Source: Clostridium sp. (GTDB taxonomy: Bacteria > Bacillota_A > Clostridia > Lachnospirales > Lachnospiraceae). From it: a DNA stretch of 62,409 nucleotides. Every line of letters begins with the position of its first letter. The first letter of the stretch is position 1. The translations under genes were made by a program, and so were the position numbers. The notes below the pieces were generated by a model, which was not told the origin of the DNA, did not search any database, and saw nothing but the letters and a program-made list of their open reading frames with translations. This document shows, piece by piece, positions 1-8,103 of the stretch. Location: the NCBI GenBank assembly GCA_023666975.1, contig JAMPAW010000007.1, positions 1-62,409 of the forward strand, given 5' to 3'.

Positions 1-1166
1 TGTTTGACTTCATTGTTGGTCAGTACCAGTTCATATTGGTTTCCCTGAACCCCTGCCACTTTCAGATACCCTGCCGCCAGCAGAAAACTCCATATGGCAT
101 CATCCTTTTGGCCTAACTGGTTATAGACGATTTCTTCATCAACACTGCATGTAATGGATTCTCCATGCAACAGTTGTTCAAACTGCATCTTTATGTGCTT
201 GTTCCCTTTTTGAAGCAGGCTGCCTGCAAGGGAATTTGAGCTGGTATTCGCCCAGTAAGCGCCAAATTTTTTCTTATTCAAATAATTAATAATAGACCAT
301 GGATTATAGATATCGGTTACACTGCCAAATGTAAACCCATCATACCATCTTTTCACGCCTTCCTTATCGGTAAGCCCAAATTCTTCCATCGATGTAAAAA
401 CCTCTGCCTCAGTAAATCCAAAATAAACAGCATACTCCTCCGATGTCGTCGTAACCACATTCAAATTGTTTAAATCCGAAAACATGGATTCCTTGCTCAC
501 CCGGGTAATCCCTGTCATGATCGCACGTTCCAGATAAGTATTCGTCTTAAACGTAGCATTAAACAAGCCTCTGGTAAAAGAAACCAGCTCTTCCCAGAAT
601 CCGCTAACATATGCCTCCTGCATTGGCGTATCATATTCATCCAACAGCATAATCACCTTCTTGCCATAGTAACGCTCCAAATATTTCATCAAATCCCGTA
701 TTGCAACCTGTGCATCCGCATCCCTCATTGCTGGTCTTACAGATTGGAACTGCTCCCGTTCTGCATCATTTAACACCTCTGATTTTAACAGAAAATCATT
801 CTGGTTATACAATTCCACAATATTCTGTTTCATTCGGAACACGGTATCTTCAAACGTTACCTGTTTGACATCGGCAAAAGTCAGGAAAATCACAGGATAG
901 CTCCCCTGCAATTCCCGGTATTTTTCCTCTTTCCAGATATCCAGACCTTCAAAAACCTCACCCTGCCCCTGGTACTTCACATTCCAAAAACGATCCAGCA
1001 TGTTCATGTTAAGTGTCTTGCCAAACCTTCTCGGTCGGGTAATCAGCGTAACCTCATCTGCGCTTTCCCACCACTCTTTAATCAATGCCGTCTTATCCAC
1101 ATAAAAATAATTGTTTGTGATAATCTTTTCAAAATTCTGCGCTCCAATTGACACTACTCTTGCCAT
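1..1166 (-). CDS. AAA-ATPase-like protein (PD-(D/E)XK-associated family), C-terminus cut by window edge
   Basis: About 388 residues are present, running off the left edge, so the C-terminus (where this family normally carries a PD-(D/E)XK nuclease-like domain) is missing. The start at 1166 has a good AGGTGAT ribosome site. Near residue 45 there is a P-loop of the form RPRRFGKT, and further on a Walker-B-like LLDEYDTPM. These two motifs are typical of the AAA-ATPase_like family, which is common and often multi-copy in gut Clostridia and Bacteroidetes. The cellular role of that family is not established; mobile-element or defence roles have been suggested. It sits next to, but is separated by a terminator from, the flagellin glycosylation genes. 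Family assignment is firm, function is not. Confidence 0.85.
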   Translation of the reverse strand, partial: MARVVSIGAQNFEKIITNNYFYVDKTALIKEWWESADEVTLITRPRRFGKTLNMNMLDRFWNVKYQGQGEVFEGLDIWKEEKYRELQGSYPVIFLTFADVKQVTFEDTVFRMKQNIVELYNQNDFLLKSEVLNDAEREQFQSVRPAMRDADAQVAIRDLMKYLERYYGKKVIMLLDEYDTPMQEAYVSGFWEELVSFTRGLFNATFKTNTYLERAIMTGITRVSKESMFSDLNNLNVVTTTSEEYAVYFGFTEAEVFTSMEEFGLTDKEGVKRWYDGFTFGSVTDIYNPWSIINYLNKKKFGAYWANTSSNSLAGSLLQKGNKHIKMQFEQLLHGESITCSVDEEIVYNQLGQKDDAIWSFLLAAGYLKVAGVQGNQYELVLTNNEVK

Positions 1167-1301
1167 TTCAACATCACCTCATTTTATTGTAAGCATTATT
1201 CATACTTTCTGAGCTTACCAGACATAATCCATTGCCTGTTATTCATTATATTATACGAAATCCAGCCGCATAAATCAATGAAACCTGTAAAATCTTTATA
1301 A

Positions 1302-1352
1302 AAAATACTCCCACACAAGCAAGTCTCACCTCTCACTTATATGGGAGCATTT
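1302..1352 (-). terminator. Intrinsic terminator after the neuB-like gene
   Basis: On the minus strand GCTCCCA and TGGGAG-T form a stem around a loop of about 25 bases, followed directly by ATTTTTT. It lies 39-80 bases past the stop of the neuB-like gene, as expected for the end of the glycosylation operon. Confidence 0.6.
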
Positions 1353-1387
1353 CTATCTCCTGTAAAATCTTTTATTACGACTTTTTC

Positions 1388-2884
1388 TTACCACTTCCGA
1401 AGTATCGTTTTTCTCTCCATCGGATCCATCCTGCGGATTGCCGGATCATCATAATAGGAATCGCTCTTCACATGAGTCGTCGAAACCTCTTCAAAGATTG
1501 CTCCTGTCTGCGAGGTAAAGGAATGCTTCTCTCCCCGGAGTACTGTCTGAATATCTCCCGGCTTCATCTTTCTCTCTTTTCCTTCAATGGTTACAGTCAG
1601 ATCACCATACAATAATTGGAAAGTCTCTTCCTTCACTTTATGTGCATGTGTCGGGTGCTTCTGTCCCGGCAGTACAATCAATAATTTCTTGCAGTATTCC
1701 CGATTAATAATATTAATCAGAATCGCTCCGGTCTGGCGAAAATGCTTCATCCCATAGTGATGGGAAAGCTCCACATCAAAATCATCTCCAAGGGCAATTC
1801 CTGCTTCATAAAGCATACCTTTGGCATCATGGACCACACTTCTTGCCAGATTAATATCTGTCAACCGCTTCTTCTCATGAAGCTCTTCATTTGCCTTGTA
1901 ATCTTTGCTCGCCACAACCCCGTCATAAAATTCACCGGAAGTCATCTGCTTGTCATGGCACGGCATAGCAAAGAACACATCCTCTTTTGCTATTTCCTCT
2001 CCTTCTTTGATATCCCGTTTTACATATACGCCCCGCATCAGTGAATTCAAAGAATCCAGTTCTTCCTGGGAAATATATTTCTCCCCGGCCTTCTTTAATC
2101 CACACATGCTTCTCGCCTGTAACGCCGCAGCTACCCAACGGTCTGCCTGCTCCGGATTCATCGAATAGGAGTTAAGTGTAATTGTCTCCGTCGGCAATCC
2201 CACATGGCGCTCCAAAATTTTTGCACCCTTGGCAAGTGCCAACATTGGCGCTGTGTTATCGTCCGGGTCCTCATGACCGGAATAGCCAATCGTGATATCC
2301 GGATACCGCCGGTTCATCTTATCAATGAAATCCAACTGCAAACGCTCCATCGGTGCCGGATACTCTGCCACGCAGTGCAGAAAGGCAAAATCACAATGTC
2401 TATGCGTAAAGAAATTATATAATTTGTCAATATCCGATAGCGGTTTGCCTCCGGTAGAAATAATCAACGGCTTATTTGCCGCTGCCGCCTTTTCCAATAG
2501 CGGCCAGTCCAGCGCAGAACAGCTGGCAATCTTGATAATATCCACTCCCATATCCATACACCAGTCCACACCGTCTTCATCAAAAGGGGTACTCATGGCA
2601 ATCAGACCCTCTTCATGGATGGCAGCCACCAGCTGGGCAAACTGTTCATAATTCAATCTTGTGCTCTCAAATCTTGGAATATGCTTTACATCCTGCCTGC
2701 CCTTATAGTCCGGATGAATAAAGGTGTCCAGATTACGAAACTGCAATTTCACGGCAGCCTTTATATTATGTCTTCTGGCAATCTTACTCATCTCGTGGAT
2801 AATATCCATCCCGTGCTCTACACTTCCCTGATGGGAATTTGCCATCTCAAAAATAAATAAACCCTCAAACATTTCGTTACTCAT
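1388..2884 (-). CDS. NeuB-family nonulosonic acid synthase with SAF and C-terminal cupin domains
   Basis: 498 residues, start at 2884 with AGGAGG. Residues 1-275 match the NeuB aldolase-type barrel that condenses phosphoenolpyruvate with an N-acyl-hexosamine to make sialic, legionaminic or pseudaminic acid. Residues about 285-345 look like the SAF (antifreeze-like) domain that NeuB proteins usually end with. About 150 further residues form a cupin, with HPTHAHKVKEET and GEKHSF supplying the usual His/His/Glu/His metal ligands. Typical NeuB proteins are near 345 residues, so this is a fusion. It is the last gene of the Maf-NeuA-NeuB run behind the flagellins, which points to sugar supply for flagellin glycosylation. 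Which nonulosonate is made cannot be told from sequence; the upstream synthesis genes are not in the window. Confidence 0.88.
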   Translation of the reverse strand: MSNEMFEGLFIFEMANSHQGSVEHGMDIIHEMSKIARRHNIKAAVKLQFRNLDTFIHPDYKGRQDVKHIPRFESTRLNYEQFAQLVAAIHEEGLIAMSTPFDEDGVDWCMDMGVDIIKIASCSALDWPLLEKAAAANKPLIISTGGKPLSDIDKLYNFFTHRHCDFAFLHCVAEYPAPMERLQLDFIDKMNRRYPDITIGYSGHEDPDDNTAPMLALAKGAKILERHVGLPTETITLNSYSMNPEQADRWVAAALQARSMCGLKKAGEKYISQEELDSLNSLMRGVYVKRDIKEGEEIAKEDVFFAMPCHDKQMTSGEFYDGVVASKDYKANEELHEKKRLTDINLARSVVHDAKGMLYEAGIALGDDFDVELSHHYGMKHFRQTGAILINIINREYCKKLLIVLPGQKHPTHAHKVKEETFQLLYGDLTVTIEGKERKMKPGDIQTVLRGEKHSFTSQTGAIFEEVSTTHVKSDSYYDDPAIRRMDPMERKTILRKW

Positions 2885-2949
2885 ACTGTAGCCCTCCTTT
2901 GTTATTCTCCACTCAGCACATTATCATAATCTGTTAAACATTCTTTTTG

Positions 2950-3711
2950 TTATATATGCTTTCCTTTATCCGGCATACTATCCAGCTTCTTCATTGCTCT
3001 GACAAAATCTTCTTCCGTATCAATGTCATAATTTTCTTCCATCGCATATCCCAAAATCACATCTCCCGACATGGACTGTTTATATAATACCACATCCGGT
3101 CGGAATATATCAATACATGCATTCTGATAATACACTTCCGGTAGCTGCTGTCTTGGCATATTGTAACATTCTGGAATATCTGTCATTAGCGGAGTGACCG
3201 GTCCGAGAGCATGACTGCCCTGTTTTGCGTTATTTCCAATATTGAAAGAACTATTTTGCCCCGTTAACCACATTTTATAAGGCACTTCCGTTGCCTTGGA
3301 CATGCTGCGCACAGAATCTGCCTGCGGGTTATTCATTAAAAGTTCAATCATTTGATCAATATCTGCTACTTTCCGAATCGGATAAGTCGGACGTAACTGC
3401 ACCACAATATCCGGCAAATAATTTTCCGTTTCCTTAAGCCATGTAAGTGCATGATAAAATACGTCATAATCTAATGCCGTGTCCGTTGCATATTCCGCCG
3501 GTCTTAAAAAAGGCACCTCAGCGCCATAACGTTTTGCAATCTCTGCATATTCCTCACTGTCTGTACTGACTATGATACGATTAATATACCGGGATGCCTT
3601 TGCATGGTCAATGGAATGTGCCAGCATTGGCTTTCCGCCAATCTCCCGTATGTTTTTGTGCGGTACGGATTTAGAACCTGCTCTGGCAGGGATAATCGCT
3701 AATATCTCCAT
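2950..3711 (-). CDS. NeuA-family CMP-nonulosonate cytidylyltransferase
   Basis: 253 residues. The N-terminus carries the cytidylyltransferase signature IIPARAGSKSVPHKNI, followed by GGKPMLAHSI, both typical of acylneuraminate cytidylyltransferases. The enzyme charges the product of the neighbouring NeuB-like synthase with CMP, giving the donor used by the glycosyltransferase. The gene starts one base after the Maf stop codon and its ribosome site lies inside the end of maf, so it is probably translationally coupled. A 65-base gap separates it from the neuB-like gene. Substrate choice among sialic, legionaminic and pseudaminic acids is unresolved. Confidence 0.9.
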   Translation of the reverse strand: MEILAIIPARAGSKSVPHKNIREIGGKPMLAHSIDHAKASRYINRIIVSTDSEEYAEIAKRYGAEVPFLRPAEYATDTALDYDVFYHALTWLKETENYLPDIVVQLRPTYPIRKVADIDQMIELLMNNPQADSVRSMSKATEVPYKMWLTGQNSSFNIGNNAKQGSHALGPVTPLMTDIPECYNMPRQQLPEVYYQNACIDIFRPDVVLYKQSMSGDVILGYAMEENYDIDTEEDFVRAMKKLDSMPDKGKHI

Positions 3712-3712
3712 A

Positions 3713-5572
3713 TTACTTACCTGCCTCGTTGTTTCCTACGGAATCCAGCATAGCACTATATAACGAAATCACTTCGTCTGCATTCTCATAGATATACCGA
3801 TAGTTCTTCTCCATTTTTTGGTATAATCTTATCATCTCATCCTGATTATCATCTCTTATGACATACAAATCAGCATCTTCATTAACTAAAAATCCCTCTA
3901 CGTAGCTGCTCAAAAGACTTGCTTCCGGTGACTCATCAAACAACGCTGTCGTCTGGCTTAAGATTTTGTTTTTCTCTTTAAATTCCTTTCCGTAATCTCT
4001 GCGCTCGGCTAACACACCACAACGCCTTGCCATTTCCGCTGCATCCTTCGCTTTTTTCTTTAATTTGGGCAATTCTTCCTTTTTCTTTTCCAAAAGTGCT
4101 TTAACATCCGGTATACGTTCCTCCGTAACCAACGGCTCTATTCCCTGAAAAACCGCCTCTATATCATAGGAATCCTGACAGTATCGGTCAACTGCTTCCT
4201 GCAGTGTCATTACCTTTGTTCCAGCGATTCTGGCGCCGCCCTCTGTGGCATTGATCACCTCCATACCACTTTCATTAGCCTCTTTTACCGCCTGTTCAAA
4301 CCATTTCAGATAGACATAATAATCCCCTCTGGTAATTACAGTATTCTCTACATTGCCCGGCACCTCTATTGTGTCATACTCATCAACATTTGATACTCCA
4401 CTCACCATACCTCCCGCGTAGTTAGCACCTCCGGTCAGGGCCAAATCCTGCCCGACCAGTATCAGACGTTTAAATCCGGTCATTTTTACAAAGGAATATC
4501 CCAACGTTGCCACAGATCCACCAATCGGTAAATCAATTCCCTGCTTTCCAAATTCACCAATCAGCCAGTTATAAAATTTCAAACTGGTAGTGCCAAAAAT
4601 AAGATTCTCGCTGCCTAAGACATCAAGAACCGCATGGTTCAAATCAGATATATATATAAAAGGAACCTGCTTAAGGCGTTCATCCTGAAACAACCAGACA
4701 CTTTTTCTATAGTCCAGTGAACAGAACATATCCGGAACGATATCCCTATCCAATAGATATTGTGCAGTACGGTCTACAGCAATAATCAAAGCCTTGCCTT
4801 TTGCTTGCTTTAAAACCTCAAAATTTTTATCAAGCGATGGCCCCCCCGACACCAGAATTGCCGGCATATCCTTCGGGAATGCTCCGATAAAATCTGCCGT
4901 CATTTTGGAGCGTATCAGACAAGAAACATTCAAAATTGCATTGCGCACCATTGCTGTCTGCTGCTCAATAATCGTTTTCATATTCACTAATGCACTATTT
5001 CTGCAATCCTTAAACTGTTGGGAAAATTCTTCAAACTTCTCTGGAAACAGCTCCTTATATTTGGGGTGTGTTTCCAAAATCGTGACACCGATATTCACAT
5101 TATCAATATTATAGGTCAGCACCAAATCAAAATACTGTTCGTTAATACTGTCAACAAAAATTTTAATCCGCTTATCACGAAGTATTTCTGACAAATCAAA
5201 GTGTTGCATGACAAATGCAAATAATTCTTTCGACGGCTCATAGACATAAAGCTGTGCCTCTTCATTTAACCGGTCGGCAATCGCTTTGACAATAATGCCA
5301 TTTCCTATACCCATAAAGGCAATAATCGAATTATCGGTCAATTGAATTTTCTTAGCAAATTTCTCTGCCTCCTGTAAAGGTTTATAGGTACTGTTCAACA
5401 TAATCTGCTTCTCTTCCCGAAACATGCCAAGAATTGCACTGCCGTCCCTCGCTTCAGCGGTAAAGTACTCGTTTTCTTCTTCCTGCCATGCCTTTGCAAA
5501 ATCATACAGCTTATGATAATCTAATTCCTCTTCGTTTTCTAAACATGTTAAATTTTTCTCCAACCAATCCAT
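3713..5572 (-). CDS. maf: Maf-type motility-associated glycosyltransferase (DUF115/MptE-like)
   Basis: 619 residues, the usual size for Maf proteins. The central block from about residue 230 (PAILVSGGPSLDKN and IVPDMFCSLDY) is the DUF115 MptE-like core. Maf enzymes move CMP-nonulosonates onto Ser or Thr of flagellin in the cytoplasm before export. Position supports this: two flagellin genes lie just upstream on the same strand and NeuA/NeuB-like genes lie directly downstream. The gap to the upstream small gene is 3 bases. The C-terminal third is charged and helical. The family call is strong; the acceptor being the two local flagellins is inference from context. Confidence 0.9.
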   Translation of the reverse strand: MDWLEKNLTCLENEEELDYHKLYDFAKAWQEEENEYFTAEARDGSAILGMFREEKQIMLNSTYKPLQEAEKFAKKIQLTDNSIIAFMGIGNGIIVKAIADRLNEEAQLYVYEPSKELFAFVMQHFDLSEILRDKRIKIFVDSINEQYFDLVLTYNIDNVNIGVTILETHPKYKELFPEKFEEFSQQFKDCRNSALVNMKTIIEQQTAMVRNAILNVSCLIRSKMTADFIGAFPKDMPAILVSGGPSLDKNFEVLKQAKGKALIIAVDRTAQYLLDRDIVPDMFCSLDYRKSVWLFQDERLKQVPFIYISDLNHAVLDVLGSENLIFGTTSLKFYNWLIGEFGKQGIDLPIGGSVATLGYSFVKMTGFKRLILVGQDLALTGGANYAGGMVSGVSNVDEYDTIEVPGNVENTVITRGDYYVYLKWFEQAVKEANESGMEVINATEGGARIAGTKVMTLQEAVDRYCQDSYDIEAVFQGIEPLVTEERIPDVKALLEKKKEELPKLKKKAKDAAEMARRCGVLAERRDYGKEFKEKNKILSQTTALFDESPEASLLSSYVEGFLVNEDADLYVIRDDNQDEMIRLYQKMEKNYRYIYENADEVISLYSAMLDSVGNNEAGK

Positions 5573-5575
5573 CTG

Positions 5576-5839
5576 CTATTCCTCTTCCAGTGTTGCCAGC
5601 CGCTCAATCACTTCATATTGCAATATATCTGCCAATAGTGTCATATCATCCGCCTCCATCGCTTCCATTGCTTCCTTCAGTGCCTCTTTCATCTCCGTCT
5701 GTAATTCTATGTCGGTCATTTCTTCCAAAAGCGTACTCAAAATCGGAAGACATCGCGCCAGCAGACCGTATGCATCGTTTTTCTTCTCCTGATAAAGCAG
5801 CTCGGTAATCGCATTCAAAATCTCTAATAAATCTGTCAT
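5576..5839 (-). CDS. Small acidic helical protein between flagellin and maf
   Basis: 87 residues from the ATG at 5839, chosen because GGAG sits at the right distance; an upstream in-frame codon at 5890 would begin inside the flagellin terminator. The protein is rich in Glu, Met and Leu, predicted almost wholly helical, ending in LATLEEE, with no Cys motif, signal peptide or membrane segment. I do not recognise a family. The stop lies 3 bases before maf, so the two are probably co-translated, suggesting a partner of Maf or a flagellin-handling factor. It could also be a small flagellar chaperone. Function unassigned. Confidence 0.75.
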   Translation of the reverse strand: MTDLLEILNAITELLYQEKKNDAYGLLARCLPILSTLLEEMTDIELQTEMKEALKEAMEAMEADDMTLLADILQYEVIERLATLEEE

Positions 5840-5873
5840 TTCCACTCTCCAAATAAAATTCTCTTTATAGTAA

Positions 5874-5903
5874 AATAGGCTGACCCGCATAGGCCAGCCT
5901 ATT
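5874..5903 (-). terminator. Intrinsic terminator between flagellin 1 and the maf operon
   Basis: A perfect 9-bp stem (AATAGGCTG and CAGCCTATT) with a 12-base loop is followed on the minus strand by TTTTACTAT. No convincing separate promoter lies in the 34 bases before the small gene, so the glycosylation genes may rely on read-through from flagellin transcripts. Confidence 0.75.
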
Positions 5904-5973
5904 AGTTATACTCGCAAACGAAATTAATTGCCATTTCCAATTATTTACTGCGGTATATGCAGTTACACTAAAC

Positions 5974-5990
5974 ATTTGCCTGCGGCAAAT
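5974..5990 (-). terminator. Small hairpin downstream of flagellin 1
   Basis: ATTTGCC-TGC-GGCAAAT is a perfect 7-bp palindromic stem 33 bases past the flagellin stop, followed on the minus strand by GTTTAG. A second weak hairpin (ACTGC/GCAGT, 5947-5963) follows. It may be an mRNA 3' end stabiliser or a weak first terminator. Confidence 0.4.
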
Positions 5991-6022
5991 ATTAAGGTAA
6001 CTAGTATAATTCAATTATGTGA

Positions 6023-6847
6023 TTACTGTAAAAGGTTAAGTACACTCTGTGTAGCCTGATTAGCCTGTGAAAGCATAGACTGTGCAGCCTGCTGCAAGAT
6101 GTTGTTCTTGCTGTAGTTAACCATCTCTGTTGCCATATCGGTATCTCTGATGTTGGACTCAGCAGAGGTTAAGTTCTCAGAGTAGTTCTCCAAGTTGTTG
6201 ATGGTATACTCCAGTCTGTTCTGGATAGCACCGAGTAATGAACGCTGTGCAGATACCATCTTGATAGCTGACTGAATCTGCTTGATTGCTGCTGATGCTG
6301 CCTTAGCAGTAGATACAGATGTCTTTGACAAACCTAACTTCTTCAACGATGTACCGCTAATAGAGATTCTCAGCAACTCGCCCTGATTAGCACCAACCTG
6401 TAACTGCTTGCCACTATTCTTAAGTGACATTGAACCATCTAATAACTTGGTGCCGTTGAACTCGGCCTTCTTAGTGATAGAGCAAATCTCCTGCTTCAAC
6501 TGTGAAATCTCATCCTGAATTGTCTGACGATCCTCTGAAGCGTTAACATCATTACGAGCTTTAATTGCCAACTCACCCATTCTCTGAAGGATAGAATGAA
6601 TCTCATTCATGTTACCCTCTGCTGTCTGGATAAGCGAAATACCGTCCTCAGAGTTCTTAACTGCCTGATTCAGACCACGAATCTGGTTTCTCATCTTCTC
6701 GGAAATGGAAAGACCTGCTGCGTCATCAGCTGCACGGTTAACTGCATAACCAGATGATAACTTCTCTGTAGATCTTGCTACTGCCTTTACATTCTGTCCT
6801 AACATTCTGTTTGTGTTTACTGCCTGCATGTTGTGTTGTACTACCAT
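6023..6847 (-). CDS. Flagellin, paralogue 1
   Basis: 274 residues. Residues 1-140 and about 185-274 are the conserved D0/D1 helices of flagellin (start MVVQHNMQAVNTNRMLG, end SQANQATQSVLNLLQ), with only a short linker and no D2/D3 outer domain, as in compact Firmicutes flagellins. This protein polymerises into the filament after export with FliS. The start has AGGAGG at 6 bases. It is nearly identical to the second flagellin upstream, with small differences around residues 140-160 (SLKNSGKQL) and at the C-terminus. It has its own sigma-28 promoter and a leader with a CsrA-type hairpin. Ser/Thr residues in the central part are possible glycosylation sites for the nearby Maf. Confidence 0.96.
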   Translation of the reverse strand: MVVQHNMQAVNTNRMLGQNVKAVARSTEKLSSGYAVNRAADDAAGLSISEKMRNQIRGLNQAVKNSEDGISLIQTAEGNMNEIHSILQRMGELAIKARNDVNASEDRQTIQDEISQLKQEICSITKKAEFNGTKLLDGSMSLKNSGKQLQVGANQGELLRISISGTSLKKLGLSKTSVSTAKAASAAIKQIQSAIKMVSAQRSLLGAIQNRLEYTINNLENYSENLTSAESNIRDTDMATEMVNYSKNNILQQAAQSMLSQANQATQSVLNLLQ

Positions 6848-6865
6848 AATAAATTCCTCCTTGAC

Positions 6866-6881
6866 ATCAAATCCTTTTGAT
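6866..6881 (-). promoter_or_regulatory. Predicted CsrA-binding hairpin in the flagellin 1 leader
   Basis: In the mRNA, ATCAAA-AGGA-TTTGAT forms a perfect 6-bp stem presenting AGGA in the loop. A second GGA-rich site, the Shine-Dalgarno AAGGAGGAA, lies a few bases downstream. This two-site arrangement is what CsrA uses on Bacillus subtilis hag. csrA and fliW are in the same cluster. Confidence 0.65.
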
Positions 6882-6943
6882 ATAGTTTCCTTTTTCGTTT
6901 TTCTACTGGAACTCGATTCCGTTTCAAATTCCTTACACTATAT

Positions 6944-6970
6944 TTATCGACACTCTTTGCGATAACTTTA
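6944..6970 (-). promoter_or_regulatory. Sigma-28 (FliA/SigD) promoter of flagellin 1
   Basis: Minus strand reads TAAA, 15 bases, GTCGATAA, one mismatch from the consensus TAAA-N15-GCCGATAA. The predicted start is near 6936, giving a leader of about 90 bases. Confidence 0.8.
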
Positions 6971-7033
6971 TACCTATTTTAAATTTTTTCAAAAAAATTT
7001 ATTTCCAGCAGAATCTGTTTTCAGACACAACAA

Positions 7034-7054
7034 AAGCCGGTCAAAGACCGGCTT
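7034..7054 (-). terminator. Intrinsic terminator of flagellin 2
   Basis: AAGCCGGTC and GACCGGCTT form a perfect 9-bp stem with a 3-base loop, followed on the minus strand by TTGTTG. It lies 22 bases past the flagellin 2 stop, so the two flagellins are largely separate transcripts. Confidence 0.8.
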
Positions 7055-7075
7055 CTATTGCCAATAATCGTTAAA

Positions 7076-7891
7076 TTACTGAAGTAATGATAATACAGCT
7101 TGGTTAGACTGGTTAGCTTGTGCAAGCATAGACTGTGCAGCCTGCTGCAAGATATTGTTCTTGCTGTAAGTAACCATCTCTGTAGCCATATCAGTATCTC
7201 TGATATTAGACTCAGCAGATGTCAGGTTCTCAGAGTAGTTCTCCAGATTGTTGATTGTGTACTCCAATCTGTTCTGGATAGCACCGAGTAATGAACGCTG
7301 TGCAGATACATTCTTGATTGCTGACTGAATCTGCTTGATTGCAGCTGATGCTGCCTTAGCAGTAGATACGGATGTCTTTGTCAGACCTAACTTCTTCAAT
7401 GAAGTTCCGCTGATCGCAATCTTCAACAATTCGCCCTGATTAGCACCAACCTGAAGGTTCTTACCACTCTTCATTGAGCCGTCCAACAACTTCGTTCCGT
7501 TGAACTCAGCCTTCTTAGTGATAGAGCAGATCTCCTGCTTCAGCTGTGAAATCTCATCCTGAATTGTCTGACGATCCTCTGAAGCGTTAACATCATTACG
7601 AGCCTTGATTGCAAGCTCACCCATTCTCTGAAGGATAGAATGAATCTCATTCATGTTACCTTCTGCTGTCTGGATAAGGGAAATACCATCCTCAGAGTTC
7701 TTAACCGCCTGGTTCAGACCACGAATCTGGTTTCTCATCTTCTCAGAAATGGAAAGACCTGCTGCATCATCAGCTGCACGGTTAACTGCATAACCTGAAG
7801 ATAATTTCTCAGTAGACTTAGCTACAGCCTTCACGTTCTGTCCTAACATTCTGTTAGTGTTTACTGCTTGCATGTTGTGTTGTACTACCAT
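7076..7891 (-). CDS. Flagellin, paralogue 2
   Basis: 271 residues from the ATG at 7891, which has AGGAGG at 6 bases and the same N-terminus as paralogue 1; an in-frame codon 42 bases upstream falls in the regulatory leader and is not used here. Domain layout is the same minimal D0/D1 filament subunit with no outer domain. Over most of the length the two flagellins differ at scattered positions only. Compared with paralogue 1 a short Ser/Leu/Asn stretch near residue 145 is missing, and the C-terminus reads NQSNQAVLSLLQ. It has its own sigma-28 promoter, hairpin leader and terminator. Confidence 0.96.
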   Translation of the reverse strand: MVVQHNMQAVNTNRMLGQNVKAVAKSTEKLSSGYAVNRAADDAAGLSISEKMRNQIRGLNQAVKNSEDGISLIQTAEGNMNEIHSILQRMGELAIKARNDVNASEDRQTIQDEISQLKQEICSITKKAEFNGTKLLDGSMKSGKNLQVGANQGELLKIAISGTSLKKLGLTKTSVSTAKAASAAIKQIQSAIKNVSAQRSLLGAIQNRLEYTINNLENYSENLTSAESNIRDTDMATEMVTYSKNNILQQAAQSMLAQANQSNQAVLSLLQ

Positions 7892-7915
7892 AATAAATTC
7901 CTCCTTGAATATAAT

Positions 7916-7931
7916 GCCGCTTCCCTGCGAC
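7916..7931 (-). promoter_or_regulatory. Predicted CsrA-binding hairpin in the flagellin 2 leader
   Basis: GTCGC-AGGGAA-GCGGC forms a 5-bp stem (two G-U pairs) with GGA exposed in the loop, upstream of the GGA-rich Shine-Dalgarno site. A second stable hairpin, GCGGG-ATA-CCCGC, lies at 7940-7952. The hairpins differ in sequence from those of flagellin 1 although the coding regions are nearly the same. Confidence 0.55.
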
Positions 7932-8035
7932 ATGTACTAGCGGGTATCCCGCCGTAAATGGTTTCTATAATATCTTCCTTAATTATTGGAAGTTATTACC
8001 ACACAATTCTATATTCAGTTGTTACTCTAAAATAT

Positions 8036-8062
8036 ATATCGGTTACCTTTTTAAATAATTAA
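8036..8062 (-). promoter_or_regulatory. Sigma-28 promoter of flagellin 2
   Basis: The -10 element ACCGATAT is a close match; the -35 is TAAT at 14 bases or TTAA at 15. The start would be near 8029 and the leader about 138 bases, longer than that of flagellin 1. Confidence 0.65.
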
Positions 8063-8103
8063 CACTAATTATATAACTTTTTGATAAAAATTTCAAGAAA
8101 AGA

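Noticed and set aside
6023..7891. Tandem flagellins as an assembly duplication
   Set aside because: The two copies differ at scattered codons, in a short indel and in leaders and terminators, so they are real paralogues.
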